Part shown: positions 30,763 through 32,316 of the stretch, piece by piece
Numbering within the stretch: position 1 is the first letter of the stretch
Layout: every line of letters begins with the position of its first letter
From: an uncultured Myxococcales bacterium
GTDB taxonomy: Bacteria; Myxococcota; Myxococcia; Myxococcales; Myxococcaceae
Length of the DNA stretch: 32,316 bases
Reading direction: 5' to 3'
Assembly: GCA_903911905.1 (NCBI GenBank)
Contig: CAIWFK010000404.1
Span: 1 to 32,316 of the forward strand
The notes under the pieces: model-generated
Seen by the model: the letters and a program-made list of their open reading frames with translations, nothing else
The model's database searches: none
Told to the model about the DNA's origin: nothing
Program-made: the position numbers and the translations under genes

Positions 30763-31659
30763 TCAGGCCTTCTTCACCCCTTCGAAGGCGTGGTCGGCGT
30801 TGCTCCATTCGACCTGCACCGCGAAGCCCTTCTCGTCACGCACGTACGCCTTGTCGAGCGGCACCAGGCCCGAGTTCACCGCGAGGTCGCCGATTTCGCC
30901 GTACTTCTGGTTGTACCAGGCGACCTTCCCCTGCCCCACGTCGGGGTCGGTGGCCGCTTCGTCGAACTCGTGCGACTCGGTGATGGTGACGTTGTCGCGG
31001 CCGTTGCCGGTGAAGTCGATGCCGTTGTTGCCCTGCGAGTAGCAGACCACGCCGTAGTAGACCGGCTTGCCGTCGGCGCCGACGTAGCTGTTGTGGAAGC
31101 CGCCCAGGCCCTGGGTCGAGTCGGCGTTGCCGTCGGACAACACGGTGCCCGGAGGCAGCACCACCATGTGCACCGTCTGCGGGCCGTTGGCGACCGCGCC
31201 CGAGGCGATCTGCGCCTTCACCAGCTTCTCGACGTCGGCCTGGGTCACCACCTTGGGCGCGCCCGGCACCACCGTCGACGCGGCGGCCTGGCCCTTGCCG
31301 ACGCCGTACTGCGAGAGAATCGCCTCGTGGTTGCCCGAGACCAGGTCCTTCGCGAAGGCGTCGTTGTACGTGCGGTCGGCCGCGCCCTTCGGCGTGCTCC
31401 AGTAGTCGCCCACGTAGATGGGCTGGAAGGTCGGGCTCGAGAGCACCTTGCCGCCGTGGAAGGTGAGGTCGTTGGGGTTGGTGCGGGTGCGCGGCGTGCC
31501 CAGCCCGCCGGTCTTCACGGCCTTCGCCGGCTCGAAGCCGTCAGCCACCGAGAAGCCCGGCCGCGACGACGACGACGACGGCGAGGGGCGGGGGTTGGTG
31601 AGGCTCGACTTCGCCTCGGTGACCGACTTCGACTTCGCCTGCGAACGGTAGACCTTCAT
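30763..31659 (-). CDS. EXORDIUM/phosphate-induced-protein-1-like protein
   Basis: A 298-aa protein. TFHGGKVLSSPTFQPIYVGDYW (about 66-87; key residues HGG, SSP and YxGxYW) matches the plant EXORDIUM (phi-1) family and its bacterial relatives. GFHNSYVG, YYGVVCYS and SHEFDEAATDP (229-239) match the family's conserved C-terminal half. H230, E231 and E234 form an HExxE-like site that could bind metal. The N-terminal 60 residues are Ser/Pro/Lys-rich with no signal peptide, although plant members are secreted. ATG 31659 has GGGAG upstream. A TTGACA (minus strand, 31731-31736) lies about 72 nt upstream, but I see no matching -10. The true reaction, if any, is unknown. It ends 37 bp before the thiolase start. 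Confidence 0.78.
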   Translation of the reverse strand: MKVYRSQAKSKSVTEAKSSLTNPRPSPSSSSSRPGFSVADGFEPAKAVKTGGLGTPRTRTNPNDLTFHGGKVLSSPTFQPIYVGDYWSTPKGAADRTYNDAFAKDLVSGNHEAILSQYGVGKGQAAASTVVPGAPKVVTQADVEKLVKAQIASGAVANGPQTVHMVVLPPGTVLSDGNADSTQGLGGFHNSYVGADGKPVYYGVVCYSQGNNGIDFTGNGRDNVTITESHEFDEAATDPDVGQGKVAWYNQKYGEIGDLAVNSGLVPLDKAYVRDEKGFAVQVEWSNADHAFEGVKKA

Positions 31660-31949
31660 GTGTTGCTCCCGGTGCGGTCCCTTTGGGCTGCTGAAGAAAG
31701 TCTCGGCCGAAGCAATTCAGGGGTTTCCTGTGTCAAGGCACATGACAGCGGAGTTCGAGACACCTGCGACGTGCGCACACCGGTTCCGGGCCCGCCAGGT
31801 GGTGTGCGCGCGCTCCACGCCCACATGTCGGTGTGTTTCAGGAGGTGGTCACTTCAGGGCCGTACGATTTTTTCCCCGAGGCCCCGGCCAACGGAATTTC
31901 GGCGGCCATTTCCCCGGCGACTACACTCGTGACGAGCGAGGGGCTTCAC

Positions 31950-32267
31950 GTGAGACGACTGACGGCGATGGCGCTGCTGACGATGTCGTGCGCGGGGGTG
32001 CCCCTGGCGCGTGAAGGCCTGACCGACCCGGGGGCGTTGCTCTTCAACGGGTACACGCGACCCGACGTCGATTGCTACACCTGCCACAACGGTGATGGTC
32101 GCGGTGCGAAGGGCCCGGGGTTGATCTTCAAGGTGCCGCGCTTGAGCGAAGACAAGCTCGCCCGCACCATTCGCAACGGCAAGGGTCTGATGCCGAAGTA
32201 CGGCGCCAAGCTGAGCGACGACGAGGTCAACCAGGTCGTCACCTGGCTGAAGATCACCTTCCGCTGA
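31950..32267 (+). CDS. Small lipoprotein c-type cytochrome
   Basis: A 105-aa class I cytochrome c. The signal sequence ends in a lipobox-like LTMSC (C14), so it is probably a lipid-anchored periplasmic electron carrier. Heme binds covalently at CYTCH (42-46) with H46 as one axial ligand; M81 in LMPKYG is the likely second. The C-terminal helix (DDEVNQVVTWLKI) is typical. GTG 31950 is chosen because GAGGGG precedes it and the signal sequence begins there; a longer frame to 31833 has no such features. It diverges from the EXORDIUM-like gene across 290 bp in which I see no gene. TACACT (31922-31927) could be part of a -10 but lacks a clear -35. Redox partners are not in the window. Confidence 0.87.
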   Translation: MRRLTAMALLTMSCAGVPLAREGLTDPGALLFNGYTRPDVDCYTCHNGDGRGAKGPGLIFKVPRLSEDKLARTIRNGKGLMPKYGAKLSDDEVNQVVTWLKITFR

Positions 32268-32316
32268 AGCGCAAGACCAGCGACCAGACCGCTCGCGCAG
32301 CCCGGTTCCACGCAGC

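Overview
The window is very GC-rich and gene-dense, on both strands. The gene types point to a member of the Myxococcota, or a close relative. The evidence is eukaryote-like Ser/Thr kinases (one with the HRDVSPQN catalytic loop and a PEGA tail), hybrid histidine kinases, Cys-rich exported proteins with D/A/G-rich linkers, a MYXO-CTERM-like C-terminal sorting signal, and many lipoproteins. This taxonomic call is an inference from gene content. I saw no tRNA, rRNA, CRISPR array, insertion sequence or phage gene.

Layout, left to right. The left edge holds the N-terminal half of secA (minus). Next is a three-gene minus-strand operon of ECF sigma factor, zinc-finger anti-sigma and a secreted protein. 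A plus-strand AbrB-family membrane protein diverges from it across a short region carrying a perfect 17-bp palindrome. Two minus-strand genes follow: a frameshifted GH1 beta-glycosidase lipoprotein, then a DUF3806-like protein. After a plus-strand membrane histidine kinase comes a tightly coupled minus-strand operon with 4-nt overlaps: B12-binding-like radical SAM enzyme, membrane-anchored 277-aa protein and beta-propeller-like lipoprotein. Only 40 bp separates this operon from a divergent plus-strand glycosyltransferase-like membrane protein with TPR repeats. Then come two overlapping hybrid sensor kinase genes, a convergent FAD-linked dehydrogenase pair, a Ser/Thr kinase with a multi-pass tail, and a CrtD-like carotenoid desaturase.

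The segment from about 24.1 to 26.9 kb encodes Cys-rich exported proteins: a 94-aa lipoprotein, an 18-repeat MYXO-CTERM protein, and a Cys-rich gene that looks broken by two frame changes. The right end holds a TPR-like secreted protein divergent from a PEGA-tailed Ser/Thr kinase, a PcaF-type thiolase, an EXORDIUM-like protein, and a small lipoprotein cytochrome c.

Apart from secA, pcaF, the desaturase and the FAD dehydrogenase, most genes sense signals (three histidine kinases, two Ser/Thr kinases, one ECF system) or act at the envelope. The best candidate for an undescribed system is the radical SAM / 277-aa protein / propeller lipoprotein operon with its divergent TPR glycosyltransferase-like partner. 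Two genes carry frame disruptions that could be real decay or base-calling errors. Long open frames antisense to real genes are common here because of the GC content, and I left them out.
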